Shown piece by piece: positions 15,570-23,028 of a DNA stretch of 64,000 bases. The notes beneath the pieces are model-generated. The model did no database searches and was not told where the DNA came from. It saw only the letters and a program-made list of their open reading frames with translations. A program made the translations under genes and the position numbers. The stretch is from assembly GCA_041394605.1 (NCBI GenBank), contig JAWKHX010000006.1:366866-430865 (forward strand). The letters run 5' to 3'. The number at the start of each line of letters is the position of its first letter. Positions within the stretch are counted from its first letter, which is position 1. Source of the stretch: UBA668 sp041394605 (lineage in GTDB: Bacteria > Actinomycetota > Acidimicrobiia > Acidimicrobiales > Ilumatobacteraceae).

Positions 15570-16745
15570 TCACGCTGGGTCGGCGGCTGCGGGAACCGCC
15601 AGCATGGATTCGGCGAGCACGATGTCCGCCTGCCGATCCGAGAATTGGTACACGTCGTCGGCGGACCATGTGGCCCACACCGGGTCACCGACGCCGAAGC
15701 GGCTGCTGCCATCCGCGCGGGGCGACAGCACGACGATCTCACGGCCGTTGGCCTCCACCACGTACTGGAGGACATCACCGAAGTGCGCGACGCTCGCCAC
15801 GGTGCCGGCGATGTTGTTGGCCGACGTGCCGGGGTCTGCAGCCGAGAGGCGGAAGCACTCGGGACGCACTGCGGCGAGGGCCCCGGTGCCACCTTCCAGG
15901 CGCTCGTCGGGCCGATTGACGACGAACAGCGTGCCGTCGTCGGCCTTCACGCCATCGGTGGTGGCGATGCCCCGCCAGAAGTTGTTGCGACCGATGAAGG
16001 CCGCCACGAAGGCCGATGCGGGACGTTCGTACACCGTCTCGGGGTCCGCGAGCTGCTCGATGTGGCCGTCCAGCATGATGGCGATGCGATCGCTCATGCT
16101 CATGGCCTCCTCCTGGTCGTGGGTGACGAACACGAAGGTGATGCCCAACTGGCTCTGCAGCAGCTTCAGCTCGATCTGCATCTCCTCGCGGAGCTTGCGG
16201 TCCAGGGCGCCGAGCGGCTCGTCGAGCAGCAGCACGCTCGGTCGGTTCACCAGCGCCCGAGCCACTGCCACACGCTGCTGCTGACCGCCGGAGAGCTGCT
16301 TTGGCATGCGACCCGCGAGGTGGCTCATCTTCACCATCGCCAGCGCCTCGCGCACCCGGTCGGCCACCTCCGACTTCGGCACCTTCCGCTGCTTCAGCCC
16401 GTAGGCGACGTTGGTGGCCACGTCCATGTGGGGGAACAGGGCGTAGCTCTGGAAGACGGTGTTGACGTCACGCTTGTACGGGGGGATGCCCTGCACGAAC
16501 TGGCCGCTGATGCGGATGAAGCCTTCGTCGGGCTGCTCGAAGCCGGCGAGCATCCGCAGGGTGGTGGTCTTGCCGCAACCGGAGGGGCCGAGCAGGGACA
16601 GGAACTCGCCGGGTTGGACCGTGAGGTTCAGGCTGTCGACGGCGACCATGGTGCCGAATCGCTTCGTGACCCCCTGCAGTTCCACTGAGCCGCGCTCGCC
16701 GCGGCCGGTGTCGCCCACGTCGGCCGACGTCATCGCATCCGTCAC
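15570..16745 (-). CDS. Polyamine ABC transporter ATP-binding protein (PotA-like)
   Basis: ATPase of 391 residues. Walker A is GPSGCGKTTTLRMLAG, the Q-loop is NTVFQSYALFPHM, the signature is LSGGQQQRVAVARAL, Walker B is VLLLDEPLGALDRKL and the switch His is in FVFVTHDQEEAMSM. A C-terminal TOBE/OB domain (residues about 290-391, with RPECFRLSAADPG) is typical of PotA/MalK regulatory tails. I chose the GTG at 16745 because GGGGGAG lies 6-7 bases before it. It is first in the uptake operon and divergent to an AsnC-type regulator, with an inverted repeat between them. Confidence 0.92.
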   Translation of the reverse strand: MTDAMTSADVGDTGRGERGSVELQGVTKRFGTMVAVDSLNLTVQPGEFLSLLGPSGCGKTTTLRMLAGFEQPDEGFIRISGQFVQGIPPYKRDVNTVFQSYALFPHMDVATNVAYGLKQRKVPKSEVADRVREALAMVKMSHLAGRMPKQLSGGQQQRVAVARALVNRPSVLLLDEPLGALDRKLREEMQIELKLLQSQLGITFVFVTHDQEEAMSMSDRIAIMLDGHIEQLADPETVYERPASAFVAAFIGRNNFWRGIATTDGVKADDGTLFVVNRPDERLEGGTGALAAVRPECFRLSAADPGTSANNIAGTVASVAHFGDVLQYVVEANGREIVVLSPRADGSSRFGVGDPVWATWSADDVYQFSDRQADIVLAESMLAVPAAADPA

Positions 16746-16885
16746 GCTGTCTCCCCCGTGATCCGGCGGGCAAGTGCCCGCCTGCCGTGCCCGCCAAGTG
16801 TAGGTCTGTGGTCGGCAGCGGGGCGAACACCGCAGCCGCCCAGGTCCTCCACGGCGCAGAGGTTGGCATGGCCTGCGGGCATCGC

Positions 16886-16932
16886 GCAAGGAAATCGTGG
16901 ATGAACAGCGTGCGCGCCACGGATTCCCTTGC
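16886..16932. promoter_or_regulatory. Inverted repeat between potA and asnC-type gene (candidate operator)
   Basis: GCAAGGAAATCGTGG at 16886-16900 is mirrored by CCACGGATTCCCTTGC at 16917-16932, with 16 bp between arms and two differences. It sits in the 219-bp divergent intergenic region, 33 bp before the regulator's GTG. Lrp/AsnC proteins bind such sites as dimers or octamers and often control themselves and the divergent operon. Function is inferred. Confidence 0.55.
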
Positions 16933-16964
16933 AGAACGCTCGGAACGCCACCAGTATCCGTACC

Positions 16965-17423
16965 GTGGATCGCACCGGCACCCAGCTCGACAAGGTCGAC
17001 CGCGCCATCATCGAGGCGCTGCAGCAGGACGGCCGAGTGCCGTACACCAAGGTGGGAGCCGCCGTGGGGCTGTCCGAGGCAGCGGCGCGCCAGCGGGTGC
17101 AGCGGCTCATCGACGCCGGCGTCATGCAGGTGGTGGCGGTCACCAACCCGCTGTCGCACGGGCGGCGGCGAATGGCGATGATCGGCATCCGCACGGAGGG
17201 CGCCACGGACCGGCTGGCCGAGGAACTGCAGAAGATGGCCGACATCGACTACCTGGTGGTGACCGCCGGGTCGTTCGACCTGCTGGCCGAGGTGGTGGTG
17301 GCCGACGATCGGCACCTGCTGGAGGTGACCAACCGCATCCGCTCCGTGCAGGGGGTCACGAGCACGGAGACGTTCATCTACCTCGACCTCGTGAAGCAGA
17401 CGTTCACCTGGGGTGCCCACTGA
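16965..17423 (+). CDS. Lrp/AsnC family transcriptional regulator
   Basis: Regulator of 152 residues. The N-terminal HTH (LDKVDRAIIEALQQDGRVPY, then GLSEAAARQRVQRLIDAGVM) is followed by the RAM/AsnC ligand-binding domain (MAMIGIRTEGATDRLAEELQ, YLVVTAGSFDLLAEVVVADD). I chose the GTG at 16965 because the helix-turn-helix follows directly; a TTG at 16929 is less likely. The position between the uptake operon and the aldehyde dehydrogenase suggests it senses an amine or amino acid and controls the polyamine genes. The 3' end lies within a hairpin shared with the convergent gene. Confidence 0.92.
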   Translation: MDRTGTQLDKVDRAIIEALQQDGRVPYTKVGAAVGLSEAAARQRVQRLIDAGVMQVVAVTNPLSHGRRRMAMIGIRTEGATDRLAEELQKMADIDYLVVTAGSFDLLAEVVVADDRHLLEVTNRIRSVQGVTSTETFIYLDLVKQTFTWGAH

Positions 17424-17433
17424 CACCCCAGGT
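17406..17433. terminator. Hairpin with 10-bp stem at the 3' end of the asnC-type gene
   Basis: ACCTGGGGTG and CACCCCAGGT form a perfect 10-bp stem with an 8-nt loop that contains the TGA stop of the regulator. It lies between convergent genes (asnC-type and aldehyde dehydrogenase) and probably ends transcription from both sides. There is no U-tract. Confidence 0.6.
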
Positions 17434-17456
17434 GCGTCGGCTGCACTGAGCGGGGC

Positions 17457-18884
17457 TCAGCTGTCGAGGTTGGCCATCACGTGCTTGATGCGCGTGTAGT
17501 CGTCCAGGGCGTAGGCGCTGAGGTCCTTGCCGTAGCCGGACTTCTTGTAGCCACCGTGCGGCATCTCGGCGACGAGCGGGATGTGGGTGTTGATCCACAC
17601 GCAGCCGAAGTCCAGCCGCTTGGCCATGCGCATCGCCCGGCCGAAGTCCTTCGTCCACACCGAGCTGGCCAGGCCGTAGTCGACACCGTTGGCCCAGCGG
17701 ACCGCCTCGTCCTCGTCGCTGAAGCGCTGCACGGTGATGACCGGCCCGAAGATCTCGGTCTGGATCATCTCGTCGTCCTGGCGCAGGTTGGCGACCACCG
17801 TCGGCTCGATGAAGTAGCCGTCGCCGGCGACCCGGTGGCCACCTGCGGCCACCTCGGCGTGGCTGGGTGCCCGGTCCAGGAAACCGCACACGCGGGCCAG
17901 CTGGTTGGCGTTGTTGACCGGCCCGAACAGCACGTCCTCGTCGTCGGGCATGCCGGTCTTGGTGCCCTTGGCCTGCTCGGCCAGCGCCGCCACGAAGTCG
18001 TCGTAGACCTTGGGCCCGGCGATGACGCGGGTGGCGGCCGTGCAGTCCTGGCCGGCGTTGAAGTAACCCGCCACGGCGATGCCCTCGGCAGCCGCCGCCA
18101 CGTCGGCGTCGTCGAACACCACCACCGGTGCCTTGCCGCCCAACTCCAGGTGGCAGCGCTTCAGGCTCTCGCTGGCCGCCGCGGCGACCTCCTGCCCGGC
18201 GCGCACGGAGCCGGTGACGCTGACCATGCCCGGCACCGGGTGCTTCACCATGGCGCGGCCCGTGTCGCGGTCGCCGCAGACCACGTTGAGCACACCGGCG
18301 GGGAGGAACTCGGCGGCGATCTCGGCCAGCAGTCCGCTGCTGGCGGGCGTGGTATCGCTGGGCTTCAGCACGACGGTGTTGCCGGCAGCGAGGGCCGGGG
18401 CGAACTTCCAGACGGCCATCATCATCGGGTAGTTCCACGGGGCCACCTGGGCGCACACGCCGATCGGTTCGCGGCGGATCATGCTGGTCATCCCACGCAT
18501 GTACTCGCCGGCGCTCTTGCCCTCCAGGTGGCGGGCGGCGGTGGCGAAGAAGCGGATCTGATCCACCATCGGCGGGATCTCTTCGCTCGCGGTGAGGTGC
18601 AGCGGCTTGCCCGTGTTCTCGCTCTCCAGCGCGATCAGCTCCTCGGCCCGGGCCTCCACCGCGTCGGCGATGCGGAACAGCGCCAGGCTGCGCTCGCTGG
18701 GGGTGGAGTCCTTCCACCCCTCGAACGCAGCGGCCGCCGCGCTCATCGCCGCGTCGATGTCCGCCTCGCCTGACAAGGGCGCCGTGGCGTACTGCTGCCC
18801 GGTGACCGGGTTGACCACCGGCGTGGTGCGGCCGTCCGCCGCGTCGACCTGCTGACCGTTGATGAAGTTCTTGAACGCCTTCAC
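17457..18884 (-). CDS. Gamma-aminobutyraldehyde-type aldehyde dehydrogenase
   Basis: NAD(P)-dependent enzyme of 475 residues, the standard length for PatD/PuuC-like ALDHs. The motifs in order are PWNYPMMMAVWKFAPALAAG with N, VVLKPSDTTPASSG with the cofactor Lys, VSVTGSVRAGQEV, HLELGGKAPVVVFDDAD with the general-base Glu, and NAGQDCTAATRVIAGP with the nucleophile Cys. It would oxidise an aminoaldehyde from amine oxidation to the amino acid, for example 4-aminobutanal to GABA. The GTG at 18884 follows GAGGGAAACGAGAGCC. The Pot system and amine oxidase nearby support the assignment, but the exact substrate is inferred. Confidence 0.9.
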   Translation of the reverse strand: MKAFKNFINGQQVDAADGRTTPVVNPVTGQQYATAPLSGEADIDAAMSAAAAAFEGWKDSTPSERSLALFRIADAVEARAEELIALESENTGKPLHLTASEEIPPMVDQIRFFATAARHLEGKSAGEYMRGMTSMIRREPIGVCAQVAPWNYPMMMAVWKFAPALAAGNTVVLKPSDTTPASSGLLAEIAAEFLPAGVLNVVCGDRDTGRAMVKHPVPGMVSVTGSVRAGQEVAAAASESLKRCHLELGGKAPVVVFDDADVAAAAEGIAVAGYFNAGQDCTAATRVIAGPKVYDDFVAALAEQAKGTKTGMPDDEDVLFGPVNNANQLARVCGFLDRAPSHAEVAAGGHRVAGDGYFIEPTVVANLRQDDEMIQTEIFGPVITVQRFSDEDEAVRWANGVDYGLASSVWTKDFGRAMRMAKRLDFGCVWINTHIPLVAEMPHGGYKKSGYGKDLSAYALDDYTRIKHVMANLDS

Positions 18885-18974
18885 GGCTCTCGTTTCCCTC
18901 GTTGGATCGCGGCGCACCGTTGCACCGCCCGTACGGCCGATGGTAGCCGTCGGGGGTCCGTAGACTCGGCGGGC

Positions 18975-20003
18975 GTGAAGACCGTGTTCACCGACCGCCA
19001 GTTGCTGCAAGATGGCTCCTCGGAGTTGATCGACGGCAAGCTCGTCAAGGCCTTCGAGTGCAAGGAGCGCGCCGAGTACGTGCTGGCCAGGGTGCGCGAG
19101 CAGGGCATCGGCCCGGTCCTCGAGCCCACGGAGCACGGCCTGGGCCCCGTCGCCCGAGTGCACACCCAACCGTTCATCGACTTTCTCCGCACCGCATGGG
19201 ACGAATGGGTCGCGGACCACGGCGAGTACGACGCACTCCCCCTGCTGTGGCCCACCCGCACCCTCCGCCAGGACCGCATCCCGTCGGTGATCGACGGCAA
19301 GCTGTCGTACTTCGCGCTCGACGCCGGCACCCCGATCATGAGCGGCACGTGGACGGCCATCACCGCCGCCGCGGATGTCGCGCTCACCGGCGCGGACCTC
19401 GTGCTCGGCGGGGAGCACCACGCGTTCTCCCTGTGCCGCCCGCCCGGCCACCACGCGTCCGCGGACGTGTACGGCGGCTACTGCTTCTTCAACAACGCGG
19501 CTGTCGCCGCGCAGGCCATGCGCGACGGCGGGGTCGGCAAGGTCGCCATCCTCGACGTGGACTACCACCACGGCAACGGCACCCAGGCCATCTTCTACGA
19601 GCGCAACGACGTGCCGTTCGCCAGCATCCACGGCCACCCGGACCAGGAGTACCCGTACTTCCTCGGCTACGACGACGAGCACGGCGCGGGCGCCGGCGAG
19701 GGCGCCAACGCCAACTACCCGCTGCGCCACGGCTCCGGCTGGGACGTCTACGAACCGGCGCTGGCCGACGCCATCCGCTTCCTTCAGCGCCACACGCCCG
19801 ACGCCCTGGTGGTGTCGTTGGGTGTGGACACGTACAAGGGCGACCCGATCAGCGAGTTCAAGCTCGACCACGAGCACTACCTGCGGATGGGCTCAATGAT
19901 CGCGGCCATGGGCCTGCCCACGCTGGTGGTGTTCGAGGGTGGCTACGCGGTGCAGGAGATCGGCATCAACGCCGTCAACGTCCTGGAGGGCATGGCCGGC
20001 TGA
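18975..20003 (+). CDS. Acetylpolyamine amidohydrolase-like histone deacetylase family enzyme
   Basis: Zinc-dependent deacetylase of 342 residues. The catalytic tandem is CRPPGHHASADVYGGYCFFN (His-His), and the metal-binding block is ILDVDYHHGNGTQAIFYER with D-x-D-x-H-H. Further motifs are VVSLGVDTYKGDP and VVFEGGYAVQEIG. The N-terminus MKTVFTDRQLLQDGSSELID and the length match bacterial acetylpolyamine amidohydrolases, which free polyamines from N-acetyl forms. The gene is divergent from the aldehyde dehydrogenase (90 bp between starts) and starts at GTG. A 47-bp palindromic repeat pair follows the stop. Confidence 0.9.
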   Translation: MKTVFTDRQLLQDGSSELIDGKLVKAFECKERAEYVLARVREQGIGPVLEPTEHGLGPVARVHTQPFIDFLRTAWDEWVADHGEYDALPLLWPTRTLRQDRIPSVIDGKLSYFALDAGTPIMSGTWTAITAAADVALTGADLVLGGEHHAFSLCRPPGHHASADVYGGYCFFNNAAVAAQAMRDGGVGKVAILDVDYHHGNGTQAIFYERNDVPFASIHGHPDQEYPYFLGYDDEHGAGAGEGANANYPLRHGSGWDVYEPALADAIRFLQRHTPDALVVSLGVDTYKGDPISEFKLDHEHYLRMGSMIAAMGLPTLVVFEGGYAVQEIGINAVNVLEGMAG

Positions 20004-20023
20004 GCCCCCGGCCGTCGTCCGTC

Positions 20024-20132
20024 CCAAGTTGGCGGTGAGGTGCGGTACCACCGCCACTCAACGCCAACTTGGACGGACGCTCTCGCAAGTTGGCGGTGAG
20101 GTGCGGTAGGACCGCCACTGAACGCCAACTTG
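20024..20132. repeat. Two tandem copies of a 47-bp palindromic repeat
   Basis: Units at 20025-20071 and 20086-20132 each run from CAAGTTGGCG to CGCCAACTTG with a shorter inner hairpin around GGTACCACC or GGTAGGACC. A second pair of the same family lies at 37522-37629 in the opposite sense. Here the pair lies between convergent genes (amidohydrolase and AsnC type), where it may work as a bidirectional terminator. It may equally be a dispersed REP-like element. Confidence 0.85.
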
Positions 20133-20142
20133 GACGGGCCGG

Positions 20143-20589
20143 TCAGCCGAGGACGGGGCGGAGGACGAACTTGCTCTCGGTGCGGGCGACGCCGGCGTCG
20201 GTCTTCAGCCAGCGGATGAACGCGTCCAGGCCCTCGGCGCCGGCGCAATCGACGATGATCGTGTAGTCCGCCGGGCCGGTGACGTAGAGCGCCAGCGCCA
20301 CTTCCTCGCGGGCGCGCAGCAACTCCTCGAAGTGGGCGGGGTCGAGGCCTGGCGGCAGGGCCACGTCCACCACCGCACGCACGTCGCGGCCAAGGGCCCG
20401 CGGCTCGATGCGGGCGGTGTAGCCGCGGATGGCCCCGGCGGCCTCCAGGCGGCGCACCCGCTCTGCCACCGACGACGGGGCCAGATGCACCCGGTCGGCC
20501 AGTTCCTTCCAGCTCACCCGGCCGTCACCACGGAGAATGTCGATGATTCGCCGGTCAATCCTGTCCAGTGCCGTTGATTCATCGGCCAT
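20143..20589 (-). CDS. Lrp/AsnC family regulator divergent from ald (AldR-like)
   Basis: Regulator of 148 residues starting MADESTALDRIDRRIIDILR. The HTH (GRVSWKELADRVHLAPSSVA, ERVRRLEAAGAIRGYTA) is followed by the AsnC ligand domain (VALALYVTGPADYTIIVDCA). The ATG at 20589 is chosen; one at 20607 adds six residues. In mycobacteria an Lrp/AsnC protein, AldR, is encoded divergently from alanine dehydrogenase and controls it, and the same arrangement is seen here. A 14-bp palindrome in the gap is a likely operator. The effector is probably alanine, by analogy. Confidence 0.9.
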   Translation of the reverse strand: MADESTALDRIDRRIIDILRGDGRVSWKELADRVHLAPSSVAERVRRLEAAGAIRGYTARIEPRALGRDVRAVVDVALPPGLDPAHFEELLRAREEVALALYVTGPADYTIIVDCAGAEGLDAFIRWLKTDAGVARTESKFVLRPVLG

Positions 20590-20613
20590 CGAACCATTCT
20601 GCTGCACAATCTT

Positions 20614-20627
20614 CCGTTGATCAACGG
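20614..20627. promoter_or_regulatory. Palindrome between asnC-type gene and ald (candidate operator)
   Basis: CCGTTGATCAACGG is a perfect 14-bp palindrome located 25 bp before the regulator's start and 25 bp before the ald start on the other side. The central placement between divergent starts and the presence of an AldR-like gene make it the obvious operator candidate. No binding evidence exists here. Confidence 0.6.
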
Positions 20628-20651
20628 CGATCGACAGTGGATGATGCGGTC

Positions 20652-21773
20652 ATGAGCCTGAAGACCGTCGGTGTGCCCAAGGAGATCAAGACCCAGGAGT
20701 ACCGCGTGGCGATGACGCCCGACGGGGTCCGCGAGCTGGAGCGTCACGGCGTGCAGGTCTGCGTGGAGACGGGTGCCGGTGAGGGCGCCAGCTTCCACGA
20801 CGCCGACTACGTGGCCGCCGGCGCCACCATCGTCCCGACCGCCGCCGACGCGTGGGCGCAGCAGATGGTGGTGAAGGTGAAGGAGCCGAAGGCAGAGGAG
20901 TTCCAGTACCTGCGCCCGGACCTGACCCTGTTCACTTACCTGCACCTGGCTGCCTACCCCGAGGTGGCCAAGGCACTGCTCGGGGCCGGCACCACCGCCA
21001 TCGCCTACGAGACCGTGCAGACTGCGAACGGCGCACTCCCCCTGCTGGCGCCCATGAGCGAGGTGGCCGGCCGGCTGGCGCCACAGATGGGCGCGCACTA
21101 CCTGGAGCGCCACAACGGCGGGCGGGGCGTGCTGATGGGCGGCGCGCCGGGCGTGCAGCCCGCCAAGGTGGTGGTGCTGGGTGCCGGCAACGTGGGCTGG
21201 AACTCGGCCTGGATCGCCGCCGGCATGGAGGCCGAGGTGGTGCTGTTCGACAAGAACCTGGACCGCCTCCGCTGGGTGGACCAGATCAACAAGGGCCGGA
21301 TCGTCACCCTCGCCTCCAACCGTGGCGCGCTGGAGCGCAACATCGCCGACGCCGACCTGGTGATCGGTGCGGTGCTGGTGGCCGGCGGGCGCGCTCCCGT
21401 GGTGGTCACCGAGGACATGGTGCGGATGATGAAGAAGGGCGCCGTGATCGTGGACGTGGCCGTAGATCAGGGCGGGTGCATCGAGACCACCCACGAGACC
21501 ACCCACGTAGAGCCCGTGTACGAACTGCACGGCGTGCTGCACTACGCAGTGGGCAACATGCCCGGCGCGGTGCCGCACACCAGCACGTACGCGCTCACCA
21601 ACGCCACCCTCCCCTACCAGCTGGACCTGGCGGTGCACGGCGTGGCCGAGGCCTGCCGGCGCGACCCGGCGCTGGCGCTGGGCCTGAACACCCACGCCGG
21701 GCAGGTCACCAACGGGCCGGTCGCCGAGTTCCTCGGTACCTCCGCTGTGGACCCGGTGGAGGCGCTGTCGTAG
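20652..21773 (+). CDS. ald: Alanine dehydrogenase
   Basis: NAD-dependent enzyme of 373 residues that interconverts L-alanine with pyruvate and ammonia. The start MSLKTVGVPKEIKTQEYRVA is the classic Ald N-terminus, with the substrate Arg in E-Y-R-V-A. Lys in VVKVKEPKAEEFQYLRPD, His in LFTYLHLAAYPE and the NAD loop VVVLGAGNVGWNSAWIAAGM are all present, as is DVAVDQGGCIETT. Length and motifs are complete. Divergent from an AldR-like regulator. At the end of the polyamine island it could pass amino-group nitrogen into central metabolism. Confidence 0.96.
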   Translation: MSLKTVGVPKEIKTQEYRVAMTPDGVRELERHGVQVCVETGAGEGASFHDADYVAAGATIVPTAADAWAQQMVVKVKEPKAEEFQYLRPDLTLFTYLHLAAYPEVAKALLGAGTTAIAYETVQTANGALPLLAPMSEVAGRLAPQMGAHYLERHNGGRGVLMGGAPGVQPAKVVVLGAGNVGWNSAWIAAGMEAEVVLFDKNLDRLRWVDQINKGRIVTLASNRGALERNIADADLVIGAVLVAGGRAPVVVTEDMVRMMKKGAVIVDVAVDQGGCIETTHETTHVEPVYELHGVLHYAVGNMPGAVPHTSTYALTNATLPYQLDLAVHGVAEACRRDPALALGLNTHAGQVTNGPVAEFLGTSAVDPVEALS

Positions 21774-21783
21774 CGTTCGGCGC

Positions 21784-22983
21784 ATGAGCACGCTCGCGTC
21801 CGAACTCGACCTTCCACAGCTGGACGGGCAGCGGGTCACCCGCAACGCCGACCTGCCGAAGGACCACTGGCTGGCCCGCAACCCGTTCGGGTACGCGGTC
21901 TGGCACTACGACGACGCGGTGGCCATCCTGCGCGACAAGCGCTGGCACAATGCCGCCGGGCGGATCCCCGAGCTCATGGGCGTCACCAACGAGAAGTTCC
22001 TGGCCCGCCAGACGGTCAACATCCTCAGTGCCGAGGGCGAACTGCACGTGCGCCTGCGCCGCCTGGTGGCGCCGGCGTTCTCCCCCCGCTCGGCGGACCG
22101 GCTGCGACCGTTCATGCGCGAGGTCATCAACGGCCTGGTGGACAACGTGGCAGCGGCCGGGCGTGCGGACTTCGCGGTGGACATCTGCGAGCCGTACCCC
22201 ATCCCGATCATCTGCGAGCTGCTGGGCGCGCCGAAGAGCGACTGGCAGCTGTTCAGCCGGTGGGCCAACGACATCCTCGAGGTCTTCTCCATCGACATGG
22301 CGGACAAGTTGGACCTCATCATGAACACCCAGGACGAGCTGGACGCGTACACCCGCGAGCTGATCGCCGAACGGCGCAGCAAGCCGGCCGACGACCTCCT
22401 CACCGACCTGATCGCCGCCGAGGAGGAAGGCGACCGCCTCTCCACCGACGAGCTGGTGATGATGGTGAATGCGGTCATCATCGGCGGCACGGACACGACT
22501 CGCAACCAGCTCGGCTGCTCGGTCGCGATGCTCGCCGAGCATCCTGCGCAGTGGGCGCTTCTGGCCGAGCAGCCCGAGCTGGCCCAGCGAGCGGTGGAGG
22601 AATCCATGCGCTACTTCGGCGCCGTGCGAGGCACTGCCCGCTTCGCCAGCACGGACATCGAGTACAAGGGCGTGGTGTTCCCCGCCGGCACGTTCATGTC
22701 CATCGGCCTGGCGGAGGCCAACCGCGACCAGGCGGTGTTCAACGAGCCCGACGTGTTCGACATCACCAGCCAGAAGAGCGACCAGCCGCAGCTCACGTTC
22801 GGCTCCGGCATCCACTACTGCCTCGGCCAGGCGCTGGCCCGCGCCGAGCTGCAGGAAGCCCTGCCGCTGCTGGCGCAGCGGATGCCGAACCTGCGCCTGG
22901 ACGGCGACGTGCAGTGGAAGCCCGACGGCGTGGGCATCTTCGGCCCCGCCCACATGCCCATCACCTTCGACCCAGGGCACTGA
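21784..22983 (+). CDS. Cytochrome P450
   Basis: Soluble bacterial-type P450 of 399 residues. The I-helix oxygen motif is VIIGGTDTTRNQLGC, the K-helix ExxR is VEESMRYFG, and the heme loop is LTFGSGIHYCLGQALARAEL with the axial Cys. HVRLRRLVAPAFSPR fits the C-helix. No ferredoxin or reductase gene is adjacent, so electrons must come from elsewhere. It starts 10 bp behind ald and is probably co-transcribed. The substrate cannot be told. Family relatives in actinobacteria hydroxylate terpenes, sterols or fatty acids. Confidence 0.95.
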   Translation: MSTLASELDLPQLDGQRVTRNADLPKDHWLARNPFGYAVWHYDDAVAILRDKRWHNAAGRIPELMGVTNEKFLARQTVNILSAEGELHVRLRRLVAPAFSPRSADRLRPFMREVINGLVDNVAAAGRADFAVDICEPYPIPIICELLGAPKSDWQLFSRWANDILEVFSIDMADKLDLIMNTQDELDAYTRELIAERRSKPADDLLTDLIAAEEEGDRLSTDELVMMVNAVIIGGTDTTRNQLGCSVAMLAEHPAQWALLAEQPELAQRAVEESMRYFGAVRGTARFASTDIEYKGVVFPAGTFMSIGLAEANRDQAVFNEPDVFDITSQKSDQPQLTFGSGIHYCLGQALARAELQEALPLLAQRMPNLRLDGDVQWKPDGVGIFGPAHMPITFDPGH

Positions 22984-23028
22984 TGGCCCCGTAGCGGAGG
23001 GTCCGCCGCCGCCTCTCGCCGCCCGGCG

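Noticed and set aside
13180..16284. Long plus-strand reading frame opposite the Pot operon
   Set aside because: It is antisense to potBC, potD and potA, whose motifs are complete. The translation is rich in His, Arg, Gly and Gln with no domain, a known side effect of high GC codon use.
20024..20132. Riboswitch or structured leader before the AsnC-type gene
   Set aside because: The structure is behind the stops of two convergent genes and recurs elsewhere as a repeat, so it is not a leader.
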